Below the pieces are notes generated by a model, which worked only from the letters and a program-made list of their open reading frames with translations, was not told the origin of the DNA and did no database searches. Of a stretch of DNA of 64,000 nucleotides, positions 34,251 through 44,114 are shown in pieces. The stretch spans positions 4,898,001 to 4,962,000 of the forward strand of contig JAJGBQ010000003.1 of assembly GCA_022457065.1 (NCBI GenBank), written 5' to 3'. The stretch is from Curvularia sp. ZM96 (Eukaryota; Ascomycota; Dothideomycetes; Pleosporales; Pleosporaceae). Numbering within the stretch: the first letter of the stretch is position 1; each line of letters starts with the position of its first letter. Position numbers and translations under genes: made by a program.

Positions 34251-36388
34251 ATGTGTGGTATTTTCGCCTGCTATAGGTACGTTACATTCGCTCTGCGCCC
34301 TCCACTACTTTGCCCCCTCAATGCGCTCTGGACGGGCTGCTAACATTTTCTCAGACACCCCGATGTCCAAAAGTTCAAGCCGACCGCCCTGAAAATGGGC
34401 AAGGCGTAAGTGTGAGCCTGGCAAAATTTGAGGAGTTTGGATTGACTGGTTGCGCAGTGTCCGACATCGGGGCCCAGATTGGAGTCAGTGACCACGTCTC
34501 TGAATGCGCCGAAGAACACAATGACTGAAACTCTGCAGGTGGAAACTGGATCGCCAACGATACCAGTAAGTATGACGAAGCGGCTAGGTCATACGAAATT
34601 TCTAACCATTGGTAGTCTTGGTTCACGAGCGTTTGAGTATTGTCGGCGTCGGTATGCGATCACACGATAAATACAGCCGTGGTGGTCGAGGCTTACATGG
34701 ATAGACTCTGGTGCTCAGCCGCTCGTCAACGATGAGGGAACTGTCTCTCTGGCGGTCAATGGCGAGATTTACAACCACCGCATTCTTCGCAAATCCCTCA
34801 AGAAGCCATACAACTTCAAGACACATTCGGACTGCGAAGTCATTATTCCGCTGGTACGGTCGGAGGTTCCGCCGACAGTGAGAAAAATTGCTGACACGTG
34901 CTAGTATCTCGAGCATGACATTGATGCGCCCCGAAAGCTGGACGGCATGTTTTCCTGGGTTCTTCACGACAAGACTCAAGATCGTGTGATTGCAGCTCGA
35001 GACCCCATTGGTGTCACCACCTTTTACATGGGCCGGTCGAGCACAACACCTGGTGCCGTCTTCTTTGCCTCTGAGCTCAAGTGTCTGCATCCTGTGTGCG
35101 ACAACATCATCTCGTTCCCTCCTGGTCACGTCTACGACTCCAAGACGGACTCGCTCACACGCTATCACGACCCCAAGTGGCTCGTCGAGCCCGAGAACAT
35201 TCCCACCACACCTGTAGACTACAAGGAGCTGAGGCAATCGTTTGAGCGGGCCGTGCGGAAGCGCATGATGGCAGAAGTGCCTTTTGGTGTGCTCCTGTCT
35301 GGTGGTCTCGACTCGAGTCTTGTGGCTTCGATAGCGCAGCGCGAGACTCTGCGGTTGAACGAGGCGATAAGACAGAAGGCTGCGTCGAGTGGAAAGACTG
35401 GTGACGACCAGAACCAGCTCGTAGGAATCGACGACTCCAACGAGCTTCAGACAGACCTTCTCCTGGGCCAACTCAACTCGTTTTCAATTGGTCTGCCCAA
35501 CGCTCCTGACGCCATTGCAGCACAAGAAGTGGCCAACTTCCTGGGAACAAAACACCACACCTTCACTTTTACCATTGAGGACGGTCTCAACGCGCTCACA
35601 GATGTCATCTACCACCTTGAGACATTTGACGTAACCACTATCCGTGCCTCGACCCCCATGTTCCTGCTGAGCCGAAAGATCAAGGCCATGGGCGTCAAGA
35701 TGGTTCTTTCCGGAGAGGGTAGTGACGAGATCTTTGGCGGATACCTGTACTTCCACAACGCCCCCGACAAGGCCGCGTTCCACCAGGAATGCGTGCGCCG
35801 CGTCAAGAACCTGCATCTTGCCGACTGCCTGCGTGCCAACAAGTCGACATCGGCATGGGGCGTGGAAGCACGTGTTCCCTTCCTGGACAAGGACTTCCTC
35901 AACACTGCCATGAACATTGACCCAGCCGACAAGCTGATTGACCGCAAGGCAGGCCGTATTGAAAAGTACATTCTGCGCAAGGCGTTTGACACGAGCGACG
36001 AGCCGGACACGGCACCGTACCTGCCGGAGAAGATTCTGTGGCGTCAAAAGGAGCAGTTCTCCGACGGCGTAGGCTACGGATGGATCGACGCGCTCAAGGA
36101 CAACGCCGAGCTCCACGTTACCGACGAGATGATGAAGAACCCCAAGCCCGAGTGGGGCAACGATATCCCCGATAGCAAGGAGGCGTACTGGTACCGCTGC
36201 ATGTTTGACGAGCACTTCCCCAGCTACTGTGCTGATACGGTCATGCGCTGGACGCCAACGTGGAGCAACCAAACGGATCCTTCTGGACGGTAAGAACCTC
36301 TATTTTTGTTTTTTATGTGTGGACTTGCACTAACGTGATTTACAGTGCAATTGGTGTGCATGAGCAAAAGTATGCCGATGCCCAGTAG
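34251..36388 (+). CDS. ASN1: asparagine synthetase (glutamine-hydrolysing)
   Basis: Makes asparagine from aspartate, glutamine and ATP in the cytosol; 580 aa. Eight exons: 34251-34276, 34355-34405, 34458-34483, 34539-34565, 34616-34651, 34705-34853, 34905-36289 and 36346-36388. Five of the first six are 26-51 nt. The joined start is MCGIFACYRHPDVQKF, with Cys2 as the glutaminase nucleophile, then RHRGPDWSGNW and LAVNGEIYNHR. The ATP-pyrophosphatase loop SGGLDSS is at 237-243, and GEGSDEIFGGYLYF is conserved. The last intron separates SGR from AIGVHEQKYADAQ. Length and motifs are complete. Confidence 0.97.
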
Positions 36389-36549
36389 AAAGACTGATGG
36401 CCAAAAGCTGGGCTAGACTGTAGATGACATTCTCTTCATTTCGTGTCTTCCTTTTTTTCGGATGGGTTGGGAAGGATGAAGTTTTGTTAGATTTTAGTAG
36501 ACAGACGGTTAAAAAAAATATATATATATATACCAATATACACAATCGA

Positions 36550-36585
<36 letters not shown>

Positions 36586-37004
36586 ATACATGCTTGTGAA
36601 ATAGTGTCCTCGGAGCGGCTTGTTTACTGTTTGCCAAGGCATATATGTCATGTTTGAACCATCTTTTTTTTCTTGATCTTCTTCTATTATTGCTTGTATG
36701 ATAGTTAAACAGAATTCCCACCCTTTTTTTGTTCATCCTGATAACGTACAACACCGAACGCGCCCACACTTGTCTGTGGAAATGATAGAATTATTCTTTC
36801 TTGTCTTTTTTCTTTCTCTTCTCCTCTTCTATTACTTTTCAATTGGGTATCTACCAAAAGACACACACAAAAAACCCCCCATGACGCTTGCCTAGTCAAA
36901 TGTACAAGAACTTTTTTGATCTCCCGAACCCATATCCAAAAAAAACTCTGAAAAGACGGACAACTTTTAAATCTTGGAAAAAAAGGCGAGTGTTTTTTGC
37001 CTTT
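36389..37004. other. convergent 3' region rich in simple repeats
   Basis: Between the stops of asparagine synthetase (+) and the PQ-loop gene (-). It is A/T rich with poly-T and poly-A runs and an AT plus GT microsatellite. Both 3' UTRs and terminators should lie here; no gene is seen. Confidence 0.5.
36519..36585. repeat. (AT)n followed by (GT)n microsatellite
   Basis: An A and AT run from about 36511 to 36533 is followed, after about 17 bases, by an uninterrupted GT run of about 17 units ending near 36584. Alternating purine-pyrimidine DNA of this kind can form Z-DNA and varies in length between isolates. Confidence 0.8.
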
Positions 37005-38174
37005 TCAGGCATCGAGGGCAGAGGCGCCGAAGACGCGGAACTGGATGAAAATGGTGACATCTTCAACCATTGTGCCGAGAGAACCGATGAGCCAGGGGAG
37101 GTTGGTGAGAATGTATTGTTTTTCCTGCGAGTGGAAGATGATCTGTGGAGAGGGAAGGTGTTAGATATATTAGATGAGTAGAGCATAAAAAAACTTACTC
37201 CTGCACCATAGGTAGCGTTGCCGAGCAAGCTCAGTATGAAGAAGAGCAATGACAAGCCCTCGCAAGACTTTTCGCGCTGGTTCTTGATAATCTGGGGGAT
37301 ACGGGCACCGAGGTAGCAGACTGCGCTGGCGTAGCCTAGGATCTGGGCTCCAAGGGGGCTGTCAGAGGAGTTGCCGGCATCGTCGTGCGTGGGCTGGGGC
37401 GCCCAGACACCCGTCCGCCAGGCAATGGCCCAGCCAGCAGCACCAACGGCGCAGACGCCCAGGATGCTCAGCGAGTTCTTAACCCACTCGGTCGAGGAGG
37501 CTTCGTTGACGTCTGGGATGGTGGGCAAGGAGCTGGCGCGGCGTCTGCGGCTGGCGGCCGAGTCGCGCCTGTGACTGCCCGGGAGGCCAATGTTGCTGCT
37601 GTCGCGGCGGCCAAGCAGCGGGGCCTGAACGCTATCGGTGGAGCGGGTGGACGACTTGCGCTCGCGGCGGGCATTCTTCATGTTGTAGTAGAGGCATTGG
37701 GCGATGAGGACGAGGTCGGCAAAGCAGAAGTAGACGGCGAGAGCGATGACGGTGGGGACCAGGCCGGCCCAGAGGGCGCCCGCGAGGTTGGTCACATCGC
37801 CGATGAACCAGACGATGAGGAAGGCGAGCGAGATGCCATCTGCGGAGCCCGACTTGTAGTTCTCAATGAGCTGGGGGACCTGCGTGGAGGGCGTGTCAGT
37901 ACGAGCATCGAGTCGCGTGGGTGGGTGCTATGAATAGCAAAGTGGATATGCGACGCAGGCACAGGCAGTCGCGGCAGTCGCGGGGCAGGCCCGGGGCAGG
38001 TGTGACCTGGCTGGTCGACTGCAGTGTCACCAAACCAACCACCAAACCACCCCATGGCCAGCCCGAATCAGCGCGTGCAGACGCGTTACGTACCAGCAGG
38101 AAGATCCACGAAGCCAGCGAGATGGAGCCGAAGACACCGGACAGGGCCTCGTGAGGCGTCAGCGAGAGGAGCAT
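37005..38174 (-). CDS. PQ-loop repeat membrane protein, vacuolar amino-acid transporter type
   Basis: Seven-helix PQ-loop protein of 299 aa, similar to yeast Ypq proteins that export basic amino acids from the vacuole (function inferred). Exons 38174-38094, 37879-37199 and 37142-37005; introns of 214 and 56 nt. The first PQ motif spans the first join: LLVPQLIENYKSGSADG (Pro29-Gln30). The second is ARIPQIIKNQREKSCEGLS (Pro222-Gln223). A loop of about 90 residues, rich in Ser and Arg with SSRRRR-like basic stretches, separates the two repeats and is probably cytosolic and phosphorylated. The last exon encodes the final helix, QYILTNLPWLIGSLGTMVED. The start MLLSLTPHEALSG is chosen because the family begins just before helix 1. 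Confidence 0.92.
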
Positions 38175-38975
38175 CGTGGCAGCGAGCGCGTCGTCGTCGA
38201 AGGGGCGGTGTCCGTTTGGGCGACCACGACGGACGGTAGGACGGGCGAGAGGATAGTTAATGGCAGCAGCGCTGGAGATCTTCAGGCCAGACCAGGGCGT
38301 GCTGGGTTGCAAAATGCCACCAGCCCCCGGCGCGATGACGCACGACCAGACGGATACACTGCCTGCAACAAGGGCTGCTTCCGCCGGCGGGCCAATCGAC
38401 GGGTGCGGAATGCAGGGCGCCGGCGTCGACGACAAAACACGGGCGCTGGCAGAGGGCGCGTGAGAGGCAGAAAAAGCGCGAGGAATAACAAGAGACGGTG
38501 CCACGGTTTGCTGCTGCTTCTCGACCTTTATCCCGTGTCTTTATCTCCTGGTCCTCTGCGCCTTATCTCGCGCATCCACTCGAGCAGCCGCTTCTGCTAG
38601 GGGCCCAGCAAATTTTCAGAGTGAGGCTTCTTGTTGCACGCCACGCCACGCCTGCGCAGGGTCTGGGGCGGCGGAGGCTAAAATTGGCTGCCCTGCAGTC
38701 TCCACCGACACACACACCACCACCCACCCACCACCTCCTGCACCCTACATACCCGTCATCCGCACCCGTCATCCGCACCACACGCTCGCTCATCTCCTAT
38801 TCATCCCTCGTTCATCCCTGGACCCTCGTTGCTGCCTCACCACACCACTCGTTGCTCTCCACTCGGCCTCTCCCCTTAATACCGCTGCTCAAACGCCCTT
38901 TGTAAGACGCGTCAGCCGCCGCCATTCAAAGCCGCTGCTGTTTCCATCGGCCACTCCATCTGCGAAACACCAAAC
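38175..38975. other. divergent promoter region, PQ-loop and Mid2-like genes
   Basis: Both neighbours start away from here. The plus strand from 38700 to 38900 is very rich in C, with CAC and CATCC repeats, as in many fungal leaders. It includes the 13-bp tandem repeat listed separately. No gene is seen. Confidence 0.5.
38751..38776. repeat. 13-bp tandem duplication
   Basis: Two adjacent copies of ACCCGTCATCCGC at 38751-38763 and 38764-38776, in the C-rich leader side of the Mid2-like gene. Related CATCCC units follow to 38820. Confidence 0.75.
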
Positions 38976-39845
38976 ATGCTCCCAAAGACGTGGTTCTCCG
39001 GCGCCGTCCTCGCCCTGGCCGCCGTCTCGTCCGCTTTTACCTTTGAAGACCTGCACATGGACGGCGTAAACCAGTACCTGCGCCACGGTAAGAGGCAAGA
39101 CGCCGAGGGCACTGGTGCCGCCTCAACACCAGCGCCGGCTCCCTCATCAGCTCCGCCAGCTTCACAACCTCCGGCATCCTCGCCTCCTCCAGCTTCGTCG
39201 CCAGCGCCTCAGTCCGAACCCTCCAACAACAACCCCCCGCCCGCATCCGAACCAGCGACGTCCGATCCTCCCGCAAACACTCCCACACCCACCCCCTCCA
39301 GAGGAGACAACAACAATGACAACCCCCCCACCTCCACCGCACGCACAACCGGAAACGCGCCCAAGACTACCCCGGCCCCGTCTACGGTAAGGACTGCCCC
39401 CATCACCAGGACCTCGGATCTGCTGTCTACCACCCTGCGCGAGTTCACCACTACCATCGTCACCATGAGCGGCGACCAGCAAATCACCCAGACCTCGACC
39501 GGCACCAGCACCTCTGTCGTTACCACCGGACAGGTCACCTTCACCGAAGCACCCACTGAACAGCAGGGCGGCAACGACAGCAACGGTGGCCTTAGCGACA
39601 CCAACAAGAAGGTCATTGGTGGTGTCGTCGGAGGTGTCGGAGGCGCTCTGCTACTCGGTGGTATTGCTCTTGTCTTCTGGCGCATGAAGAAGCGCCAGGC
39701 ACGTGTCCAGGAAGACGATGATGACCTCATGGCTGGTACTGGAGCTGCCCTCGGTGACAAGCCCCAGAACAGCCCGGGATCCGGCCCTTACCAGGACCAG
39801 TACAACAGTGTTGGTGGACGTCCCAACGCAGCGGCAAACTTCTAG
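38976..39845 (+). CDS. Mid2-like cell-surface sensor, Ser/Thr/Pro-rich single-pass protein
   Basis: Single exon, 289 aa. A signal peptide (about 1-20, ending AAVSSAF) precedes a Kex2-type site, HGKR then QDAEG, at about 36-40. The ectodomain is dominated by Pro, Ala, Ser and Thr, which predicts heavy O-mannosylation. A glycine-rich entry (GGVVGGVGGALLLGG) leads into one transmembrane helix, followed by the basic stop-transfer FWRMKKRQ and an acidic tail (EDDDD). This is the layout of Wsc/Mid2-type wall-stress sensors. I see no Cys-rich WSC domain, so Mid2-like is the better label. The role as a sensor is inferred from architecture only. Confidence 0.8.
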   Translation: MLPKTWFSGAVLALAAVSSAFTFEDLHMDGVNQYLRHGKRQDAEGTGAASTPAPAPSSAPPASQPPASSPPPASSPAPQSEPSNNNPPPASEPATSDPPANTPTPTPSRGDNNNDNPPTSTARTTGNAPKTTPAPSTVRTAPITRTSDLLSTTLREFTTTIVTMSGDQQITQTSTGTSTSVVTTGQVTFTEAPTEQQGGNDSNGGLSDTNKKVIGGVVGGVGGALLLGGIALVFWRMKKRQARVQEDDDDLMAGTGAALGDKPQNSPGSGPYQDQYNSVGGRPNAAANF

Positions 39846-41024
39846 GCGAGGCGCAGCCACATCAACGGATACACGGACCACCACTACGGTCCGTCACGAT
39901 ACCAACGACTACCTGCGGGACTCATCTGAACCGGAAGCCATTTCGACTGCTAAACCAGATTGGGTTGTACATACAATGCCATGGCGACTTTAATATCCTT
40001 CTTCTTTCGATATTATGCTGCTAGATACCATTGCTACGGATCATTCCTTTTATTTTCCTTCTTAGCCAGACTGGGTTTTATGACCGCCTCACGGCAACAA
40101 TGCATAATGCCACTAGGCACGAATAGACCATTCAGCCGTAGGGTATATGCGAACATACGCTACACGGAAAGTTGTGCTAAAACTCTTCAGTCGACTTGTC
40201 TGCTCCGCCTTTCCTGTTGGCATTTGCCTGCATTTGCAGTCTATGCTGGTTTCATGAAAAGTTTGTAATCGAGCTGCGAGTTTCTGTGCCAACGTTTATC
40301 ATCATCATCATACCCCACTATAGCAAATCTAATTATACTTAGTTATGTCAACCATGTTTTCCGCTCCTCCCCTGCATCGCCGTCTCTGACCACGGTAAAA
40401 CTACGTCACTCTGTTTGTGCATTGAGATCTCCTTTTGTTTCCTTCCTTTAATGGTTTCTGCATAATTTCATCCCAGTATCTGGGTTGGGCCACGCCAAAG
40501 GTCGCGTGTGATGGCGTTTCAGCACCGTCGCAGAGAGCGCCCGCGACGCGCCGTTCCCCACTAATTGCCTTGCAGCATTGCCACGCCGTGGCACATGGCT
40601 GAAGCACCCCTAGGAACAGGTGAATAAGTGCCCCTGCCCCCTCTGCGCGCACGCCCTCCGTTGGCGCTTCTTTGTAGATACTCGTAGACAGAGGTGGATA
40701 TCCCCCGTTTTGCAACAGACTGGGTCTTGTTGCCTTTCGTTTTGTTTTGTATTCTTGCTTTCTTTGTTTAACATACACTTCACTTCTTTGGTCGACCAAG
40801 GAAGTAAAACTGCTGGACGGTTTATCGTCTCTGGGGGTAGGGGTGCTGGACATACCGGAACGACTTTCTTCACGACCAGCGGCGACATTGGAACGACAAA
40901 TACACGGCCGAAGATAATAATAATTTCGCCTGCGCAAAGATTCGTCCCAGGTATTCTCGACTCGCTGCTTCCAACAACTACAACATCCTCGACACCCTAC
41001 AAATAATACTACACGACACCAACC
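39846..41024. other. 1.2 kb spacer, no gene
   Basis: Downstream of the Mid2-like gene and upstream of the small secreted protein. It has an (ATC)n run near 40300-40312 and A/T-rich patches, and ends in a CAA- and AC-rich leader. Open frames here show no conserved content. Confidence 0.5.
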
Positions 41025-41596
41025 ATGCTTCTCCCTTCGGCCCTCCTCACCCTCCTCTACCTCGCCCTCCCCGCCCTCTCCCACGCCTCACCCCAGCCAC
41101 CCCTCCTCTCCTCAACCGCAGACATGTCCCTCATCCCCCGCCACATGCTCTTCCTGCGCCAACTCTCCGACCTACAAACCTTTGACGGCAGACTCGGCGG
41201 CGCCTCAGCATCCGCAATCACCAATTCGGGCGACCAAAAGCGGCCATTCGAAGTCGACGGCGACACGTTTACCGACTTTAATTCTGCGGCTCAGCGCTCA
41301 TGCGACAAGCAGTTCAAAGGTTGCAGCGACGCGGCAAACAAAGCAGGAGGCGGTGGAGGCAAAGACGGAGGGCTGAAAGTGAGTGATTGTGATGATCAAA
41401 AGAGTGAGTTTTTTATCTTTATCTTTGTCTGCATGACATGTTATCCTTTCTAACACCCTCTTTCTCGCAACAAACAGACAAATGCAACGATGCACAGAAA
41501 AAGGCCAAAGTCAAGGACTTCAACACCCCGCTAGCAAGTACCAATATCGGGCCTGATCCGGACTTCCCAGACTTTGATCTCATCTGTGAGGGGTAG
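41025..41596 (+). CDS. small secreted protein with spaced-cysteine pattern
   Basis: Predicted secreted protein of 165 aa. Exons 41025-41403 and 41478-41596; the donor at 41404 (AGA|GTGAGT) is preferred over an earlier GTGAGT at 41379 because only it keeps the frame. The signal peptide is about 1-22 (LLTLLYLALPALSHA). The mature part carries SCDKQFKGCSDAANK, a Gly-rich spacer, then VSDCDDQKNKCNDAQKKAK: four cysteines in a repeated C-x6/7-C arrangement known from uncharacterised secreted proteins of ascomycetes. A further Cys lies in the C-terminal LICEG. No enzyme domain is present. Role unknown; surface protein or effector are both possible. Confidence 0.8.
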
Positions 41597-41915
41597 TTAT
41601 TTGGCAAGGAAGGAAGGTGTTTGATGAATGAGACGATGGCTTATCTATCCCTGCCATTGTTTTTTTCTCCGCGAGGATCTAGAGAGCATGTATCTATCTA
41701 TCTACCTGCCAATCTCTTTTATAATATTCAATAAATAAAAAATTGATAAAGAAAAGATATCCGCGCTGCCCTTGTCTACACGCAGCAGTTGAAAATTCAA
41801 ACATGAACACACTCACCCACCTCGCCCCCAACTCTCCCCAACCACCACAACACAGCATGCACGATGGAATAATACAAAAGAAAAGGCAAAAAAGAAAAGA
41901 AAAACCGTCTCATCT
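41597..41915. other. 3' region of the secreted protein gene and tRNA 3' flank
   Basis: This short spacer is A/T rich with a (TATC)n run near 41691-41705. A T-rich tract just past the tRNA on its own strand (TTTTCTTTTC, about 41893-41902) could stop RNA polymerase III. Confidence 0.45.
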
Positions 41916-42006
41916 CATCTCGGGCGGGGCTCGAACCCGCAGCCTTTGGATTAACCTGGAGGAGATTAAGTAGAAGTCCAACGCGCTACCATTGCGCCAC
42001 CGAGAC
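41916..42006 (-). tRNA. tRNA-Arg (anticodon UCU) with a 19-nt intron
   Basis: Read on the minus strand, the acceptor stem GTCTCGG pairs with CCGAGAT near the 3' end (one G-U pair). The D-arm is GGCGCAATGGTAGCGC. The anticodon stem TTGGA/TCCAA flanks the loop CTTCTAA, which gives anticodon TCT. A 19-nt intron sits after the base following the anticodon, the standard eukaryotic position. The T-arm is GCGGGTTCGAGCCCCGC, and the discriminator base is G. The mature length without intron is 72 nt plus CCA. The internal A and B boxes are intact. Confidence 0.95.
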
Positions 42007-42401
42007 TTGGGATGGAAATGAGGAACATTTGAGATTTTTCAAATTCTTGATGAATATATCTCGAGGACTACGGTGGATGTGAGCAGCAACAAAGTCGAGG
42101 GAAAGTTAGGTGGTGCGTTTGTGGACAGAAAGGGCGGGGCAAGGGCTGAGGAACACGTCATCGTGTGGGGACGCGACGGATGGGCAGAGTAGGGCAGTGG
42201 TAGTCGAGGCAATTGGTGGGAACGAACGTTCGTACTCCAAGTCCCACGTAGATTCTCGTATGCTTCGGGCATTTTGCTATTTTTTTCCCTTTTTTTCTCG
42301 CCTTCTTGGATTCGAAAGGACGATAGTACACACACTCTCTCTTTGTAGCTCTTCTACTCGCAAAAATACACGGCCAGAGCTAGAACCAAGCTCACCAGCT
42401 C
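42007..42401. other. tRNA upstream flank and CCE1 3' side
   Basis: No gene is seen between the tRNA 5' end and the CCE1 stop. It is mixed composition with a T-rich run near 42285. Confidence 0.45.
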
Positions 42402-43616
42402 TCACTCTCCCACCTCCCTCAGCATATCCAGCAGGACGCTGTCATCTAGACTGTGAGAATCACCGTCATGCGATGCATCCATCGTCTCTAGCCTCTTCCT
42501 CCAGATGTCCCGCAACTGCACTCGATTCGACTCCCAGCTTACCCACGCCGCAGCCTGGAGAAAGCAGTCGGTAACATCGTCTAGCTTCTTCATCTGCACA
42601 GCCGACATGTTGTCTGAAGCGCTTTCCGGAATTTCTTCGGCGGTGCTCTTCTCTTTCTTGCTACGGGTCGGTTTAGCAGGGAAACACAGCGCTTGATACG
42701 TCGACTGCGCGTTCTTGCCAATCTTGAAGGAGATGGTAGGTGTAGTTTTGATAGTCGTGGACGCAGTGGAAGCAGGAGATGCAGTGAGCCATGATCGCAA
42801 CAGGGAGATTTTGGCCTTCTTCTCTGCTTTCGAGCGACTGAGTTTGGGACTAGCTGTGTCAGCTTCGTCCGGTACATCTGCTGCTGGTGACGAAGTTCCC
42901 TCTTCTCCAGCAAGTCGCTGCGCACTTTGCCCAAGCCAGTAATATCCCACGCGCTTTGGGTCCACGCCAAAAACGTCGTATAGTCCCTTCTCTCTGTCCT
43001 GGTGGAAACCCGTCTCCTTCTGCAGCATAGCCAGCCGCTCCGCATACAGCGTCTTCAAAACCGCCCACAACATGCCCTCCAGCGTGTTGACGCGAAGCGT
43101 CCACTGCTGCACCGCGCTACCGCCGCCTGATCGCCACCTTTGCTTTTCAATCAAAATCACGTCCGGAGTCCCAGATAAAATGGTCTCTTTAACGAGCTTG
43201 TAGGCGGTTTTCGACAAGAGTTCAAGGGAATAAGGATCAAGACCTTCGTCTGCACCCGAGTCCCCCAATTCAGTTGCAATCGGTGGCTCAGCATCTCGAG
43301 TCGCAGGGGCAAGATCTACCTTTTCCCACCTCAAGACCTCCATAGTTGCATTCACACTGTCTTTGACTGGGTACGAAACTTCTGCCTCGCAAAAAGCCAG
43401 GTTCTTAATACCCATGTCGATGCTCACAACACGGAGCTTTTCGTTTGTAGGCCGTGACAACTCCCATTCTGGACGACGAGTGAAGAGGCGCGGCCGCGTG
43501 ATGTCGCGCCGGAAGCGTTCCTCGAGGCTGGACTTTGTCCCTGATGATGCTGCGCCGATGCGTACGAGAAGGGACTGGAGCGCTTTGGCCGTTACAGCCC
43601 GTGTTTTTGGCGCCAT
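42402..43616 (-). CDS. CCE1: mitochondrial Holliday junction resolvase Cce1/Ydc2
   Basis: Structure-specific endonuclease that resolves four-way junctions in mitochondrial DNA (family knowledge); 404 aa, single exon. An N-terminal SAP-like helical segment (about 9-35, KALQSLLVRIGAASSGTKSS) is followed by the RNase-H-like fold. The catalytic acids are visible: Asp67 in VVSIDMGIKNLAFC, Glu157 in ILIEKQRWRSGG, and the Asp cluster in KKLDDVTDCFLQAAAW. The basic RSGG region after the Glu is typical. An inserted Ser/Thr/Lys-rich stretch (about 245-340) makes the protein longer than the yeast enzymes. The start MAPKTRAVTAKAL is the first ATG; its Arg/Lys/Ala content suits a mitochondrial presequence. 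Confidence 0.94.
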   Translation of the reverse strand: MAPKTRAVTAKALQSLLVRIGAASSGTKSSLEERFRRDITRPRLFTRRPEWELSRPTNEKLRVVSIDMGIKNLAFCEAEVSYPVKDSVNATMEVLRWEKVDLAPATRDAEPPIATELGDSGADEGLDPYSLELLSKTAYKLVKETILSGTPDVILIEKQRWRSGGGSAVQQWTLRVNTLEGMLWAVLKTLYAERLAMLQKETGFHQDREKGLYDVFGVDPKRVGYYWLGQSAQRLAGEEGTSSPAADVPDEADTASPKLSRSKAEKKAKISLLRSWLTASPASTASTTIKTTPTISFKIGKNAQSTYQALCFPAKPTRSKKEKSTAEEIPESASDNMSAVQMKKLDDVTDCFLQAAAWVSWESNRVQLRDIWRKRLETMDASHDGDSHSLDDSVLLDMLREVGE

Positions 43617-44114
43617 TGCACCGACGACCGCAAGTAGAGAAAATGTTTGACGTTGAAAGTTTGCTCGTCGATGAAGACGTAGTTAGCGGGTTCGCCGGCG
43701 GCGCATTGTAGCGATGCTAGTAAAGTATATGCGAGATTTTGGTTGTAATCACAACCATTTTTGTTTCGTTGTCAACAACTTTCTCCTCGAGTGCTAGGAG
43801 ATTGATCTAAGAAGGAAAACAGGGTGAACATCATTTAAGCTAACGCTCGCCCCACGTGACCCCACCAGAAAACTCTCTGGAAACGTAGGCCCCATATGAT
43901 CTTTGAGACTCATGGCTACGCTCATTTCGAATGATATCTATCCCGGCTTCCAAGACAAAAGAATTGTAGATCACAGATTTACCAGTAGCTATTCAACAAC
44001 GTTCAAACCGCCACTGATTGCAAACATGCCCAGAAATCAAATACCACCAGCGCCATGCGCCCGTCCTTTTTTGATCGCCCATTTTATCATTGTCTCCATC
44101 TTGCCAACCAGTTT
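43617..44114. other. CCE1 promoter and aconitase 3' side
   Basis: The two genes run in the same direction. The part before 43900 is A/T rich. It contains CACGTGACC at 43853-43861. No gene is seen. Confidence 0.45.

Noticed and set aside
41379..41384. Earlier GTGAGT donor in the small secreted protein gene
   Set aside because: Using it shifts the frame and loses the second Cys pair; the donor at 41404 preserves both.
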